From NCBI GenBank assembly GCA_002084115.1, contig MUIA01000116.1, positions 1 to 38,476 of the forward strand: 38,476 bases of DNA, written 5' to 3'. A model generated the notes under the pieces. That model did not search any database, was not told the origin of the DNA, and saw nothing but the letters and a program-made list of their open reading frames with translations. Positions within the stretch are counted from its first letter, which is position 1. The number at the start of each line of letters is the position of its first letter. The stretch is from Oceanospirillales bacterium LUC14_002_19_P2. GTDB taxonomy: Bacteria > Pseudomonadota > Gammaproteobacteria > Pseudomonadales > Endozoicomonadaceae. Below are positions 38,226 through 38,476 of the stretch, one piece after another. Both the position numbers and the translations under genes were made by a program.

Positions 38226-38476
38226 CTACTGCATAAGTGCCCACTGGCGAGAGCATAAACTGAACAACCGTACAGCCTCGCTACACAGTTTATTCCAGGC
38301 ATTGCAGCAACAATCCACAATATCCTCGTAACCCTCAAACGCTTTATTGGATTGCTCATGCTCCCGCATCCATTCCCACAGTCTTTCTGAGCTGTTCAAC
38401 TCGGGCGCACATGCAGGCAGCCTTAGCAGGGTCACATTTTCATACGTTGGGATATCCTGTGCCATGTGAAAACCTG
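38226..38476 (-). CDS. IS630-family transposase, C-terminal fragment (cut by window edge)
   Basis: About 83 residues are visible, beginning GFHMAQDIP and ending SRQWALMQ. The segment LLRLPACAPELNSSERLWEW is the typical C-terminal DDE motif of IS630/Tc1-like transposases (usual form LPPYSPELNPIERLW); the E of SERLW is the catalytic glutamate. The upstream catalytic aspartates lie outside the window, but the GFH before the first methionine fits the usual context just after the second one. The methionine at 38463-38465 is internal, not a start. The visible part has no frameshift. Confidence 0.85.
   Translation of the reverse strand, partial: GFHMAQDIPTYENVTLLRLPACAPELNSSERLWEWMREHEQSNKAFEGYEDIVDCCCNAWNKLCSEAVRLFSLCSRQWALMQ

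Larger units (their letters stand above)
38204..38476 (-). mobile_element. IS630-family insertion sequence, 3' end only (runs off the right edge)
   Basis: Contains the terminal repeat (38204-38225) and, directly adjoining it, the last 83 codons of the transposase. It has the same orientation as the element at the left edge. About 58 bp separate it from the kinase start. The element's other end and the duplicated TA are outside the window. Confidence 0.8.

Overview
The window is chromosomal DNA from a gammaproteobacterium. Gene content and protein style point to the Oceanospirillales/Pseudomonadales group, possibly near Endozoicomonadaceae, but the genus cannot be fixed by eye. Almost every gene has a counterpart I recall from one region of the Pseudomonas aeruginosa chromosome (argS-hslVU-ubiE/J/B-hisIE-tatABC-rsmE and priA-rpmE-malic enzyme-ponA-pilMNOPQ-aroKB-gltBD-hemE), but the blocks are arranged differently here. 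No rRNA, tRNA, CRISPR array or prophage was seen.

Layout, left to right. (1) 1-176: the 5' end of an IS630-family insertion sequence, ending exactly in the argS stop codon. (2) 174-4999: argS (-), then a divergent SPOR-domain protein and the heat-shock protease pair hslV-hslU, with a probable sigma-32 promoter in front of hslV. (3) 5062-6288: an isolated Wzz-like polysaccharide chain-length protein (-). (4) 6423-13270: a tightly packed + strand run holding a DUF971 protein, the ubiquinone genes ubiE-ubiJ-ubiB, hisI-hisE, a HIT protein, the Tat translocon tatA-tatB-tatC and rsmE. (5) 13374-17533: priA (-), divergent rpmE, and a malic enzyme. (6) 17608-26729: PBP1a (-) divergent from the type IV pilus assembly operon pilM-N-O-P-Q, which runs into aroK-aroB. 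(7) 27175-33210: glutamate synthase gltB-gltD behind a long leader. (8) 33372-35683: an unrecognised lipoprotein, ridA (-) and hemE. (9) 35707-38145: a LadS/RetS-like hybrid histidine kinase (-) whose phosphorylation residues look intact but whose ATP-binding boxes are degenerate. (10) 38204-38476: the 3' end of a second IS630 copy.

Most genes are housekeeping. They cover translation (argS, rpmE, rsmE), protein quality control (hslVU), ubiquinone synthesis (the UbiJ-UbiB pair next to UbiE), histidine steps 2-3, Tat export, replication restart (priA), cell-wall synthesis (PBP1a), twitching and DNA uptake (PilM-Q), the shikimate pathway (aroKB), nitrogen assimilation (gltBD) and haem synthesis (hemE). 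Nearly every transcription unit ends in a clear hairpin terminator, several of them shared by convergent genes.

The most interesting items are the IS end that completes the argS stop codon, two same-oriented IS630 ends bounding the window, the LadS/RetS-like sensor with a degenerate ATPase, the orphan Wzz protein, a 15-bp hairpin at the rsmE/priA junction, and structured leaders ahead of gltB and rpmE. I saw no clearly new multi-gene system.
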